Shown one piece after another: positions 1 through 6,629 of a stretch of DNA of 11,667 bases. The notes beneath the pieces are model-generated. The model had not been told where the DNA came from, did no database searches, and saw only the letters and a list, made by a program, of their open reading frames with translations. The number at the start of each line of letters is the position of its first letter. Within the stretch, counting starts at the first letter, position 1. The translations under genes and the position numbers were made by a program. Source of the DNA: Gammaproteobacteria bacterium (lineage in GTDB: Bacteria; Pseudomonadota; Gammaproteobacteria; SZUA-229); NCBI GenBank assembly GCA_011051475.1, contig DRLE01000212.1:1-11667 (forward strand). The letters are read 5' to 3'.

Positions 1-457
1 CGCTCAGATTACGTGCAACCACCATCAGGCCGGTGGTGTCCTTGTCGATACGGTGCACAATGCCGGCCCGCGGCACTGCAGACAGCGACTCGTCGAAATA
101 AAGCAGCGCGTTCTGCAGGGTGCCCGTGTAGTGGCCTGCTGCGGGATGAACCACCAGCCCGGCCGGTTTATTGACAATAATAATGGATGCGTCCTGGTGC
201 ACGATATCCAGCGGGATATTTTCCGGCTCACAGTTTTCCTCCGATTCAATCGGCTGGACACTAAGCTGCAACTGCTCATCACCGATGATTTTCGTTTTCG
301 GCCTGGCCTGCTCACCGTTTAGCAGCACCTGACCCTGCTCTATCCACTGCTTCAAACGGCTGCGGGAGTATTCGGGAAACAGCTGGGCCAGCACCACATC
401 CAGGCGCTTTCCGGCATATTCCTCGGTTAAATCTTTAATTATCGGTGCTTCAGACAT
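1..457 (-). CDS. rluD: RluD, 23S rRNA pseudouridine synthase (5' part only)
   Basis: This enzyme isomerises specific uridines of 23S rRNA (helix 69 in the E. coli enzyme) to pseudouridine during large-subunit maturation in the cytoplasm. The first 152 codons are present and the rest lies beyond the left edge. An N-terminal S4-like RNA-binding region (about residues 14-75, including SRLKQWIEQGQVLLNG) is followed by the start of the RluA-type catalytic domain, with IIIVNKPAGLVVHPAAG. The catalytic motif HRIDKDTTGLMVVAR is intact and its aspartate is residue 138, matching the D139 position known in E. coli RluD. The start is the ATG read from 457 to 455, giving MSEAPIIKDLTEEYAGKRLD, a normal N-terminus for the family. 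It is divergent from bamD, as in Pseudomonas. No frameshift is visible. The paralogues RluA and RluC are less likely because of the N-terminus and the bamD neighbour. Confidence 0.95.
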   Translation of the reverse strand, partial: MSEAPIIKDLTEEYAGKRLDVVLAQLFPEYSRSRLKQWIEQGQVLLNGEQARPKTKIIGDEQLQLSVQPIESEENCEPENIPLDIVHQDASIIIVNKPAGLVVHPAAGHYTGTLQNALLYFDESLSAVPRAGIVHRIDKDTTGLMVVARNLS

Positions 458-479
458 GCGCTCTTGCGGTGAACCTTGC

Positions 480-485
480 TACAAT
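480..485 (+). promoter_or_regulatory. Possible -10 box for bamD
   Basis: TACAAT, in the 72-bp gap between the divergent rluD and bamD starts, is one mismatch from the sigma-70 -10 consensus. It would start transcription about 35-40 nt before the bamD ATG. No good -35 hexamer lies 16-18 bp upstream, so this is a weak call. Confidence 0.3.
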
Positions 486-529
486 ACGCCATTCTAACGA
501 ATTATCAGCCAACACTAACAACTTCTTTC

Positions 530-1324
530 ATGCGTTTATTCCCTGCTTTCCTTCTTTCAGGCCTTATTGCCGCCGTATTGCTGGCCGGCTGCGCCAGTGG
601 CCCGGACGTCGATGATGAAACCGCCGGCATGTCGGCAAAGGAACTCTATGAAGAAGCACAGTATGCGATTAACTCGGCGGAATTCCAGACTGCGGTCAAG
701 CACCTGGAGTCGCTGGAGGCGCGCTACCCCTTCGACCCCTACGCCAAGCAGGCACAGCTGGAAATCGCCTATGCCTACTACAAGTTCGATGAACTCGACC
801 AGGCCACCAGCGCGGTGGAGCGCTTTGCCCGCCTGCATCCGCGTGACCCGCACATGGACTATGTGTACTACCTCAAGGGTCTGATCAACTTCAACCGTGG
901 CCAGGGGCTGCTCGATGCCTGGATCCCGCGTCACCCCGCCGAGCATGACCCGGCGGTACTGGAACAGGCCTTCAACGACTTCGCCACCCTGGTACGGCGC
1001 TGGCCCAACAGTGAATACGCCGGTGATGCCTACCAGCGCATGATCTATCTGCGCAACCAGCTGGCGGAAAAGGAAATCCTGGTCGCCGAATTCTATATGG
1101 AACGCAAATCATGGCTTTCCGCCGCCAACCGCGGAAAAAAAGTCCTGACCCGCTATCCCAACACCATCTGGACCAAACGGGCGCTGGAAATCATGCTGCA
1201 GTCATACCAGGAGCTGGAACTCAATGACCTGGCCGCGGATATACAACGCGTGATTGACTATAACGATTTTTCCGATGTTCGAAATCCGACGAAGTCGGAT
1301 GATTTTGGCAAGAGTAAATCCTGA
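530..1324 (+). CDS. bamD: BamD (ComL), outer membrane assembly lipoprotein
   Basis: BamD is the essential lipoprotein of the BAM complex that folds beta-barrel proteins into the outer membrane; it binds BamA and BamC/E from the periplasm. The 264-residue product starts with a lipoprotein signal peptide, MRLFPAFLLSGLIAAVLLAGC. The lipobox LAGC places the lipidated cysteine at residue 21, with Ala at +2, compatible with outer-membrane sorting. The rest is a TPR-rich helical solenoid with typical segments SAKELYEEAQYAI, FQTAVKHLESLEARYPFDPYAKQAQLEIAYAYYKFDELDQA and MDYVYYLKGL. A TTG 54 bp upstream would add 18 residues before the signal peptide, so the ATG at 530 is preferred although its Shine-Dalgarno is poor. 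The family is usually about 245 residues; the extra length sits in a short hydrophilic C-terminal tail partly encoded by a palindrome (1284-1300). Its neighbours rluD and pilSR recall the comL locus of Pseudomonas. Confidence 0.95.
   Translation: MRLFPAFLLSGLIAAVLLAGCASGPDVDDETAGMSAKELYEEAQYAINSAEFQTAVKHLESLEARYPFDPYAKQAQLEIAYAYYKFDELDQATSAVERFARLHPRDPHMDYVYYLKGLINFNRGQGLLDAWIPRHPAEHDPAVLEQAFNDFATLVRRWPNSEYAGDAYQRMIYLRNQLAEKEILVAEFYMERKSWLSAANRGKKVLTRYPNTIWTKRALEIMLQSYQELELNDLAADIQRVIDYNDFSDVRNPTKSDDFGKSKS
1284..1300. repeat. Short palindrome inside the 3' end of bamD
   Basis: ATCCGAC, GAA, GTCGGAT form a perfect 7-bp inverted repeat with a 3-base centre. It encodes the residues NPTKSD of the C-terminal tail of BamD. 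It could fold as an RNA hairpin near the end of the mRNA, but no T-run follows, so it is not a classical terminator. Confidence 0.6.
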
Positions 1325-1325
1325 T

Positions 1326-1492
1326 TTTTGCCACAAAGGACGCGAATAAACACAAATAGTCGATGTTGTCATTCTGAGCGAAGTCGAAGAATCTTATGCC
1401 ACTGCGCTCGCTGCGAGCTTCAGGATCCTTCGACTGCGCTCAGGATGACAGGGATTAAACGCTTCATAAATTTGCGTTCTTTTGCGGCAAAA
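1326..1492. repeat. Nested inverted-repeat element between bamD and nadE (REP/MITE-like)
   Basis: The gap between the convergent genes is almost wholly one symmetrical structure. Outer arms 1326-1347 (begins TTTTGCCACAAAGGACGCG) and 1470-1492 (reverse complement begins TTTTGCCGCAAAAGAACGC) match imperfectly with one gap. Inner arms 1367-1395 and 1422-1450 match at 25 of 29 positions by hand count; each contains CTGAGCG-x-AGTCGAAG. At the centre, GCTCG-CTG-CGAGC (1406-1418) is a perfect small hairpin. No protein is encoded. From memory, the inner arm resembles a short palindromic repeat (TGTCATTCTGAGCG...) found in many copies in diverse environmental bacterial genomes; this could not be checked. 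The outer right arm ends two bases before the nadE stop. Folded RNA from it might also act as a transcription barrier for both genes. I see no target-site duplication. Confidence 0.75.
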
Positions 1493-1493
1493 C

Positions 1494-3149
1494 CTACGCC
1501 TGTCGATACCCCGAGGTAATCGGATAACGCCGGTCACGGCCAAAGGCGCGGCGGGTAATGCGGATACCCGGCGCGCTCTGGCGGCGCTTGTGCTCGCTTT
1601 GCTGCACCAGGCGCACCACTTTCAACACGGTTTCGCGGTCTATGCCTTCGGCCACGATTTCATCCACCGACCGGTCCTGCTCAACCGACAGTTCCAGTAT
1701 ACGGTCGAGGATGGCGTAATCGGGCAGCGAATCCTGGTCACACTGGTCTTCCCTGAGTTCGGCCGTCGGCGGCCTTGTCAGCACGCGCTCGGGAATAACC
1801 GGAGAGATACTGTTGCGATAACGGCATAACTGGTACACGCGCGTCTTGCAAACATCCTTTATCGGCGCAAAACCGCCGCACATATCTCCGTACAGGGTGG
1901 CATAACCCACCGCCATTTCGCTTTTATTGCCGGTAGTCAGCACCATGCGTCCCGACTTGTTGGAAATGGCCATCAATAGCACACCCCGGCAGCGCGCCTG
2001 CAGGTTCTCCTCGGTAACATCGGCCGGCGCATCGCCGAATACCGGTGCCAGTGTTTCAAGAAACTGGTTAAACACGTCTTCAATGGCGACAATATCGTAT
2101 TGCACGCCCAGCACCTTCGCCTCGGCCTGGGCGTCCTGCAGGCTGATGTCGGCGGTATAACGTGATGGCATCATGACCGCCCGCACGTTTTCGGCGCCCA
2201 GCGCATCGACGGCAATGGCCAGGGTCAGCGCCGAATCGACACCGCCGGAAAGGCCGATAACAACCCCGCTGAAACCGTTATTGCGCACAAAATCCCGCAC
2301 CCCGGTGATGAGCGCGCGATAGACGGTCGCATCGGTGCTCAGTTCCGGCGCCAGCGCATCGGCGCTACTGACCTCGCTGCCATCAAAATCGATTGCCAGT
2401 TGCGCAGGCTCAAACCGCTCGGCACGGGCGACCAGCTCCGCCCCTGCATTCATTACCAGCGAATCACCGTCAAACACCAGTTCATCCTGTCCACCAACCA
2501 TATTCAGATACAGTAATGGCAAGGCGAACTGCCTGGCGTGTTTCTCCAGCATGGCCAGGCGGTCATGGTGCTTGTCGATATGAAAAGGAGAGGCATTGAT
2601 AGCAATAATGGCTGCAGCACCCTGCTGTTTCACCCGGGCGACAATCTCCTGCTGCCAGATATCCTCGCAGATTAAAATACCGATCCTGCAGCCTTTCAGC
2701 TCAATAACAAGCGGCTGATCGCCGGGGATAAAATAGCGTTTTTCATCAAAAACCGAATAGTTAGGCAGGGACTGCTTGAAATATCGCTGCGCAAGTTCAC
2801 CCTGACGCAAATACACCGCAGCATTGTAGAGCACCCCGTTTTCTTCAAGGGGCATGCCAAAAAGCACGCCGGCTTCAGCGGTTTCCTGCTTCAATGCCTG
2901 TGCAATACGCAAGCAGGCCTGCTCTGTCTGGCGCAGAAAGCCCTGTCTTAGCAACAGGTCTTCAGGAGGATAACCTGTCAACGCCAGCTCGGGGAAAACC
3001 ACCAGATCGGCACCCTGCTGTATCGCTTTCCTGCTGATATCAATAATCTTTCCGGCATTGGCGTGGATATCACCGACCTGGAAGGAATCCTGCACCAGGA
3101 CAATACGCAGAACAGGCTGATCCGCTGAAGTTGCTGACAAGGGGCTCAT
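1494..3149 (-). CDS. nadE: NadE, glutamine-dependent NAD+ synthetase
   Basis: This enzyme amidates nicotinic acid adenine dinucleotide to NAD+ with ATP, taking ammonia from glutamine; it is the last step of NAD biosynthesis, in the cytosol. The 551-residue protein has an N-terminal nitrilase-like glutaminase domain (about residues 14-265) with the triad visible as Glu54 (VVFPELALTGY), Lys125 (YFKQSLPNY) and Cys161 (GILICEDIW). A C-terminal ATP-pyrophosphatase synthetase domain follows, with the PP-loop SGGVDS at 301-306 and the motifs TTGNKSEMAVGYATLYGDM and RPPTAELREDQ. It ends in the usual RITRRAFGRDRRYPITSG, so it is complete. A longer reading from a TTG at 3221 adds 24 residues unlike the family; the ATG at 3149 (MSPLSATSADQPVLRIVLVQ) puts the family's beta-strand near residue 14 and is chosen, though its Shine-Dalgarno is weak. 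It lies between bamD and pilS, convergent with the first and divergent from the second. A sigma-54-like promoter lies upstream. Confidence 0.96.
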   Translation of the reverse strand: MSPLSATSADQPVLRIVLVQDSFQVGDIHANAGKIIDISRKAIQQGADLVVFPELALTGYPPEDLLLRQGFLRQTEQACLRIAQALKQETAEAGVLFGMPLEENGVLYNAAVYLRQGELAQRYFKQSLPNYSVFDEKRYFIPGDQPLVIELKGCRIGILICEDIWQQEIVARVKQQGAAAIIAINASPFHIDKHHDRLAMLEKHARQFALPLLYLNMVGGQDELVFDGDSLVMNAGAELVARAERFEPAQLAIDFDGSEVSSADALAPELSTDATVYRALITGVRDFVRNNGFSGVVIGLSGGVDSALTLAIAVDALGAENVRAVMMPSRYTADISLQDAQAEAKVLGVQYDIVAIEDVFNQFLETLAPVFGDAPADVTEENLQARCRGVLLMAISNKSGRMVLTTGNKSEMAVGYATLYGDMCGGFAPIKDVCKTRVYQLCRYRNSISPVIPERVLTRPPTAELREDQCDQDSLPDYAILDRILELSVEQDRSVDEIVAEGIDRETVLKVVRLVQQSEHKRRQSAPGIRITRRAFGRDRRYPITSGYRQA

Positions 3150-3196
3150 AATAAAGGCTGTCTGATGGATTAAAACCGGAATTTTACCATGCCCGG

Positions 3197-3214
3197 ATGC
3201 AATATCAGTGCCGG
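3197..3214 (-). promoter_or_regulatory. Sigma-54-like -24/-12 site upstream of nadE
   Basis: Read on the minus strand this is CCGGCACTGATATTGCAT. Compared with the sigma-54 consensus YTGGCACG-N4-TTGCW it matches at 11 of the 13 defined positions, with GG and GC separated by exactly 10 bases. Transcription would start near 3187, about 38 nt before the nadE ATG. No activator site has been identified, and a chance match is possible. Confidence 0.4.
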
Positions 3215-3229
3215 TACGCAATTTACAAC

Positions 3230-3235
3230 TATACT
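3230..3235 (+). promoter_or_regulatory. Possible -10 box for pilSR
   Basis: TATACT, in the nadE-pilS divergent gap, is one mismatch from TATAAT. It would give a leader of roughly 27 nt before the GTG start of pilS. No convincing -35 box is present at the usual distance. Confidence 0.3.
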
Positions 3236-3268
3236 CAATGTAATTCCATAAAGCCTACAAGACGTTAA

Positions 3269-4909
3269 GTGCAGAAAAACAGGACAGGTTGTAACAGCAA
3301 TGAAGTCTACGATACCAGCGAAAACTGGTATCGCCTGCGCCTGTTTAATTATTCACGCGCGCTGCTGGCCCTGGTCTTTATTACCATCTATCTCAACGGC
3401 TGGTTGCAGCGCCTGATTGGCGAGAAGTTCTCCCATCCCGACCTGTTTATCTATATCTCCTCCGCCTATCTGGTTGCGGCCCTGCTCTTTACCGTCGGTA
3501 TTTACTACCGCAGGCCCAGCCTGTGCAAACAGGTCGTTTTCCATACGCTGGTTGATATCACCTGCATAGTCCTGCTGGTACACACCACGGGTGGCGTAAG
3601 CGGCGGTCTGGGCATGCTGCTGATTATCACCATTTCCATGACCAGCCTTTTCCTGCCCAAGCGTTTAACCCTGTTGTTTGCCGCCATATCCGCACTGGCC
3701 ATAATCGGGGAGCAGGTCTACGCCGAATTCACCTACCTGGACTACAAACCATCGTTCACCCAGGCCGGGCTGCTGGGCATACTGATTTTCATTTCCGCCT
3801 ACCTCTCAACCTATACCGCCAGGCGCCTCAAGGAATCCGAAAAACTGGCCGCCGAGACCAGCCACGAACTCGAAAGCATCGTGCAGATGAACGACCACAT
3901 TATCCAGAGCATGCGCACGGGCATTATCGTGGTTCATAATAGCGGTCAGATTATTATGGCCAATAATGCCGCCATGGAGCTGCTGGGAAAGAAGCAGATA
4001 AACGCTCACAGCTACCTGCAGGATATTGCTCCGGACCTGTACCAGCGTTTTGCCGACTGGCTCAACAATACCGTACAGAACCATCGCCCGCTTCAGCAGG
4101 CGCAGGGGCTGCCTGATCTACAGCCCGGTTTCAGTGAAATAGACCACAACCTGCCGGCGAACAAGCGACTGAACGGACGCAGCCTGATTTTTCTGGAGGA
4201 TGCCACCCAGCTGGCGCAGCGCTTTCAGCAGATCAAGCTGGCCTCACTTGGCCGCCTGACCGCCAGTATCGCCCATGAAATCCGCAACCCGCTGGCAGCC
4301 ATCAACCATGCCGGCCAGCTTCTGGGTGAAAGCAGCGAAAACGCAGCCGACAGAAAACTGACCGGCATTATCAATACCCAGGTCAAACGCCTGAACGGTA
4401 TCGTGGAAAACGTACTGCAGCTGTCGCGCCAGCAGAAGGGCAATGCAGAAGCTATCAGGCTGCTGGCCTGGTTGCAGAACTTCCGCGATGAATTCATTGC
4501 AAACTACCAGCTTCAGGCCTACCAGATACAGATCAGGGTCATACCGGAGGACATGGAGATACTGTTTGATAATGATCAGCTGCACCAGGTGATGTGGAAC
4601 CTGTGCAGCAATGCCATCAACCATTCACATATGGAACACAATAATATAATGATCAGTATACAGGCTGAAACAGACCCGGATCTGCAACAGCCATGCATGA
4701 ATATTATCGACAACGGGGCCGGCATCGATGAGGAAACGCGCAGTCATATTTTCGACCCTTTCTTTACCACCAGTAGTGACGGCACCGGCCTTGGACTTTA
4801 TATCACCAAGGAAGTCATCGAGAGCAACCGTGCTAAAATCCGTTATATTCCACCGCCCGGCGGTGGCAGCTGTTTTCGAATCTGTTTTTTATCTCCACTC
4901 AAACATTAA
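3269..4909 (+). CDS. pilS: PilS, membrane sensor histidine kinase of the T4P two-component system
   Basis: PilS autophosphorylates and controls the phosphorylation of PilR; in Pseudomonas it senses pilin in the inner membrane. The 546-residue protein has an N-terminal membrane domain of about six hydrophobic helices (residues roughly 28-185), then a short linker helix and a PAS domain (about 205-300, NDHIIQSMRTGIIVVHNSG). The kinase core follows: HisKA with LASLGRLTASIAHEIRNPLA and phospho-accepting His336, N box with Asn444 and Asn448 (WNLCSNAINH), G1 box at Asp481 (DNGAGID), F box FDPFFTT and G2 box DGTGLGL at 504-510. All catalytic boxes are intact. The start is GTG at 3269, read as the family-like N-terminus ENWYRLRLFNYSRALLALVF after about 18 residues; its Shine-Dalgarno is weak. 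pilR follows after 17 bp, so the two are probably one operon. Confidence 0.95.
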   Translation: MQKNRTGCNSNEVYDTSENWYRLRLFNYSRALLALVFITIYLNGWLQRLIGEKFSHPDLFIYISSAYLVAALLFTVGIYYRRPSLCKQVVFHTLVDITCIVLLVHTTGGVSGGLGMLLIITISMTSLFLPKRLTLLFAAISALAIIGEQVYAEFTYLDYKPSFTQAGLLGILIFISAYLSTYTARRLKESEKLAAETSHELESIVQMNDHIIQSMRTGIIVVHNSGQIIMANNAAMELLGKKQINAHSYLQDIAPDLYQRFADWLNNTVQNHRPLQQAQGLPDLQPGFSEIDHNLPANKRLNGRSLIFLEDATQLAQRFQQIKLASLGRLTASIAHEIRNPLAAINHAGQLLGESSENAADRKLTGIINTQVKRLNGIVENVLQLSRQQKGNAEAIRLLAWLQNFRDEFIANYQLQAYQIQIRVIPEDMEILFDNDQLHQVMWNLCSNAINHSHMEHNNIMISIQAETDPDLQQPCMNIIDNGAGIDEETRSHIFDPFFTTSSDGTGLGLYITKEVIESNRAKIRYIPPPGGGSCFRICFLSPLKH

Positions 4910-4926
4910 TACCCCGGGGCCTGTTT

Positions 4927-6285
4927 ATGACAGCTAAAAAAGTGCTGATAGTTGACGACGAAGCCGATATCTGCGAGTTGATCGAAATCACCCTGATGCG
5001 TATGGATATCACCTCCCGGTCCGCATTGAACCTGACCGATGCCAAAGTGCTGCTTGAAACAGAAAAATTCGACCTTTGCCTGACGGACATGAACCTGCCC
5101 GATGGCAACGGTATCGACCTGGTCAGTTATGTGCAGGAAAAACACCCCGACCTGCCGATAGCCGTTATCACCGCCCATGGCAACATGGAGTCGGCGGTCA
5201 AGGCGCTGAAAGCCGGCGCTTTCGACTTTGTATCCAAGCCGGTAGACCTGCAGATCCTGCGCAATCTGATATCGGCCGCCACAACCCTGCCCGAGACAGA
5301 TAACAGCAACAGGTCCGATAACAACCAGCTAACCATTACCGGCTCCTCTGCCGCTGTACAGAACCTGCTTAAAAACATCAGCAAACTGGCACGCAACCAG
5401 GCCCCCGTCTTTATTCACGGCGAGTCCGGTAGCGGCAAGGAACGTGTGGCAAAAATGATTCACCAGCAGGGCTCGCGCAGCGACGGCCCCTTTGTTCCTG
5501 TCAACTGCGGCGCCATTCCAGCAGAACTGATGGAAAGTGAATTCTTCGGTCACCTCAAGGGCAGTTTTACCGGCGCTCACTCCGACAAGGAAGGCCTGTT
5601 TCAGGCTGCCTCGGGCGGCACCCTGTTTCTTGATGAAATCGCCGAGCTGCCGCTGAACATGCAGGTAAAACTGCTGCGCGTTATCCAGGAAAAAGCCGTG
5701 CGACCTGTCGGCGCCTCGCTGGAAATCCCGGTGGATGTGCGCATACTCAGCGCCAGTCATAAGAACCTGGTTCAACTGGTGGCCGACGGCGCATTTCGCG
5801 AAGACCTTTATTACCGCATCAACGTGATTGAACTTGCGATTCCGCCCTTGCGTGAACGCAGGGAGGATATTCCACTGTTTGTTGAACAGTTACTGGGGCA
5901 GCTGGCCAGCAAAATGGGCATGGAAAAACCGGTAATAGAGGCTGATGCACTGGACGCCCTGCAGGATTACCCTTTCCCCGGCAATGTCCGTGAACTGGAA
6001 AACATACTGGAGCGGGCTATTGCGCTGTCGGATAATAACCGTATCAGCAAATCAGATCTTCAGCTGAAACCGGCAACGATCAATCAGACACATCAGGCAA
6101 CGGTCACTACAGACACATCCATTGAGAATACCGTGGAAACCTCACTCGACCTGGCTGATCAGGAACGCCAGAGCATTATGCAGGCACTGGAAAAGACCCG
6201 CTGGAACAAAACCGCTGCGGCAAAACTACTCGGTTTAAGCCTGAGACAATTGCGCTACCGGCTGCAAAAGCTTGAAATCGAATAA
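4927..6285 (+). CDS. pilR: PilR, sigma-54-dependent response regulator for pilin transcription
   Basis: PilR is an NtrC-type activator; phosphorylated by PilS, it binds upstream of pilA and drives open-complex formation by sigma-54 RNA polymerase. The 452-residue protein has a receiver domain (1-120) with acidic pair Asp10/Asp11, phospho-acceptor Asp54 (LTDMNLPDG), Thr82 and Lys104. The AAA+ domain (about 136-370) has Walker A GESGSGKE (165-172), the sigma-54 contact loop GSFTGA (212-217) and Walker B FLDE (Asp236/Glu237), then PPLRERREDIP and the FPGNVRELEN sensor-2 segment. A C-terminal Fis-type helix-turn-helix ends the protein (about 412-452, RWNKTAAAKLLGLSLRQLRYRL). The contact loop has Ser where the textbook motif is GAFTGA; I recall the same serine in Pseudomonas PilR, so it is probably normal for this subfamily. 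GGGG about 7 nt before the ATG serves as ribosome binding site. The likely target promoter lies just downstream, before the pilin gene. Confidence 0.96.
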   Translation: MTAKKVLIVDDEADICELIEITLMRMDITSRSALNLTDAKVLLETEKFDLCLTDMNLPDGNGIDLVSYVQEKHPDLPIAVITAHGNMESAVKALKAGAFDFVSKPVDLQILRNLISAATTLPETDNSNRSDNNQLTITGSSAAVQNLLKNISKLARNQAPVFIHGESGSGKERVAKMIHQQGSRSDGPFVPVNCGAIPAELMESEFFGHLKGSFTGAHSDKEGLFQAASGGTLFLDEIAELPLNMQVKLLRVIQEKAVRPVGASLEIPVDVRILSASHKNLVQLVADGAFREDLYYRINVIELAIPPLRERREDIPLFVEQLLGQLASKMGMEKPVIEADALDALQDYPFPGNVRELENILERAIALSDNNRISKSDLQLKPATINQTHQATVTTDTSIENTVETSLDLADQERQSIMQALEKTRWNKTAAAKLLGLSLRQLRYRLQKLEIE

Positions 6286-6312
6286 AGCCGCCAGCGTCCC
6301 GGCCGGCCTTTT
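6286..6312 (+). terminator. Possible weak terminator after pilR
   Basis: Just after the pilR stop, AAAGCCGCC can pair with GGCCGGCCTTT with bulges, followed by a short T-run (TTTT, then A). It has the shape of an intrinsic terminator but the stem is imperfect and the T-tract short. Confidence 0.3.
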
Positions 6313-6331
6313 ACCTCACCCGTTGATATAC

Positions 6332-6345
6332 ACTTTATATAAAGT
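6332..6345. repeat. Perfect 14-bp palindrome upstream of the pilin gene
   Basis: ACTTTATATAAAGT reads identically on both strands. It lies about 47 bp after the pilR stop and about 200 bp before the sigma-54 promoter. It could be an operator; no known regulator is recognised. Confidence 0.5.
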
Positions 6346-6354
6346 CCGGCAATA

Positions 6355-6376
6355 AACAGGTATGGAACGACCTGTT
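6355..6376. repeat. Inverted repeat AACAGGT-N8-ACCTGTT
   Basis: Perfect 7-bp half-sites (6355-6361 and 6370-6376) are separated by 8 bp, giving a 22-bp dyad typical of a dimeric regulator's operator. It lies about 180 bp upstream of the predicted pilin transcription start. No T-run follows, so it is not an intrinsic terminator. Confidence 0.5.
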
Positions 6377-6428
6377 ATGACATGGCAGAAAGATACTACC
6401 GGCAGTTTGTCCATCTCTTGTGTTACAA

Positions 6429-6458
6429 AATTGTCAGATAATAACACTAACGACAATT
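6429..6458. promoter_or_regulatory. Candidate PilR upstream activating sequence
   Basis: AATTGTC (6429-6435) and its exact reverse complement GACAATT (6452-6458) lie 16 bp apart, about 23 bp centre to centre, close to two helical turns. This is about 100-130 bp upstream of the predicted transcription start, a usual place for enhancer sites of sigma-54 activators. The TGTC core agrees with the motif reported for Pseudomonas PilR. Confidence 0.5.
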
Positions 6459-6532
6459 CGGGCATGTCCCTTCGCGCCTGCAAAACAATCGCAACATATT
6501 GATTAACAAGGAATTTCTTAAATCCGGAAAAG

Positions 6533-6549
6533 TTGGCACGCACCCTGCA
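6533..6549 (+). promoter_or_regulatory. Sigma-54 (RpoN) promoter of the first pilin gene
   Basis: TTGGCACGCACCCTGCA matches the -24/-12 consensus YTGGCACG-N4-TTGCW at all defined positions except one (C for T in the -12 element). The invariant GG (6535-6536) and GC (6547-6548) are exactly 10 bp apart. Transcription should start near 6560, about 70 nt upstream of the pilin ATG. With pilSR directly upstream, control by PilR is very likely. Confidence 0.9.
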
Positions 6550-6583
6550 TTATAAAAACCAGTCTTGAACTAAAAGACATAAA

Positions 6584-6604
6584 TAAAAAACAAACTGTTT
6601 TTTA
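6584..6604 (+). other. AT-only hairpin in the pilin mRNA leader
   Basis: TAAAAAAC, loop AAACT, then GTTTTTTA form a perfect 8-bp stem in the predicted 5' untranslated region, 15 nt before the Shine-Dalgarno GGAGAG (6620-6625). The stem is nearly all A-U, so it is weak as a terminator. It might affect mRNA stability or translation. Confidence 0.45.
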
Positions 6605-6629
6605 CATACAAATTTATCTGGAGAGACCC

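Larger units (their letters stand above)
6286..6629 (+). promoter_or_regulatory. Regulatory region between pilR and the first pilin gene
   Basis: These 344 bp hold no believable gene. The stretch is AT-rich compared with its neighbours. In order it contains a possible pilR terminator, a perfect 14-bp palindrome, an AACAGGT/ACCTGTT inverted repeat, an AATTGTC/GACAATT inverted repeat with further TGTC motifs (6408, 6465), the sigma-54 promoter, and a leader of about 70 nt with an AT hairpin and a Shine-Dalgarno. In Pseudomonas, PilR binds TGTC-containing sites upstream of pilA, so the TGTC cluster is the best candidate for PilR binding here; that is inference. Confidence 0.7.

Noticed and set aside
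25..322. Open frames on both strands at the left edge
   Set aside because: The region is explained by rluD read in another frame, with intact catalytic motifs.
1405..1450. Possible CRISPR or tandem repeat array near the bamD end
   Set aside because: The similar sequences are inverted, not direct, and there are only two copies without regular spacers.
1328..1519. Open frame of 63 codons after bamD
   Set aside because: It lies within the nested inverted repeats, has repeat-derived composition and runs over the 3' end of nadE; no protein family is recognisable.
5560..5577. GSFTGA instead of GAFTGA in PilR as a possible defect
   Set aside because: Ser at this position is, as far as I recall, normal in PilR of Pseudomonas, and the rest of the sigma-54 interaction domain is intact.
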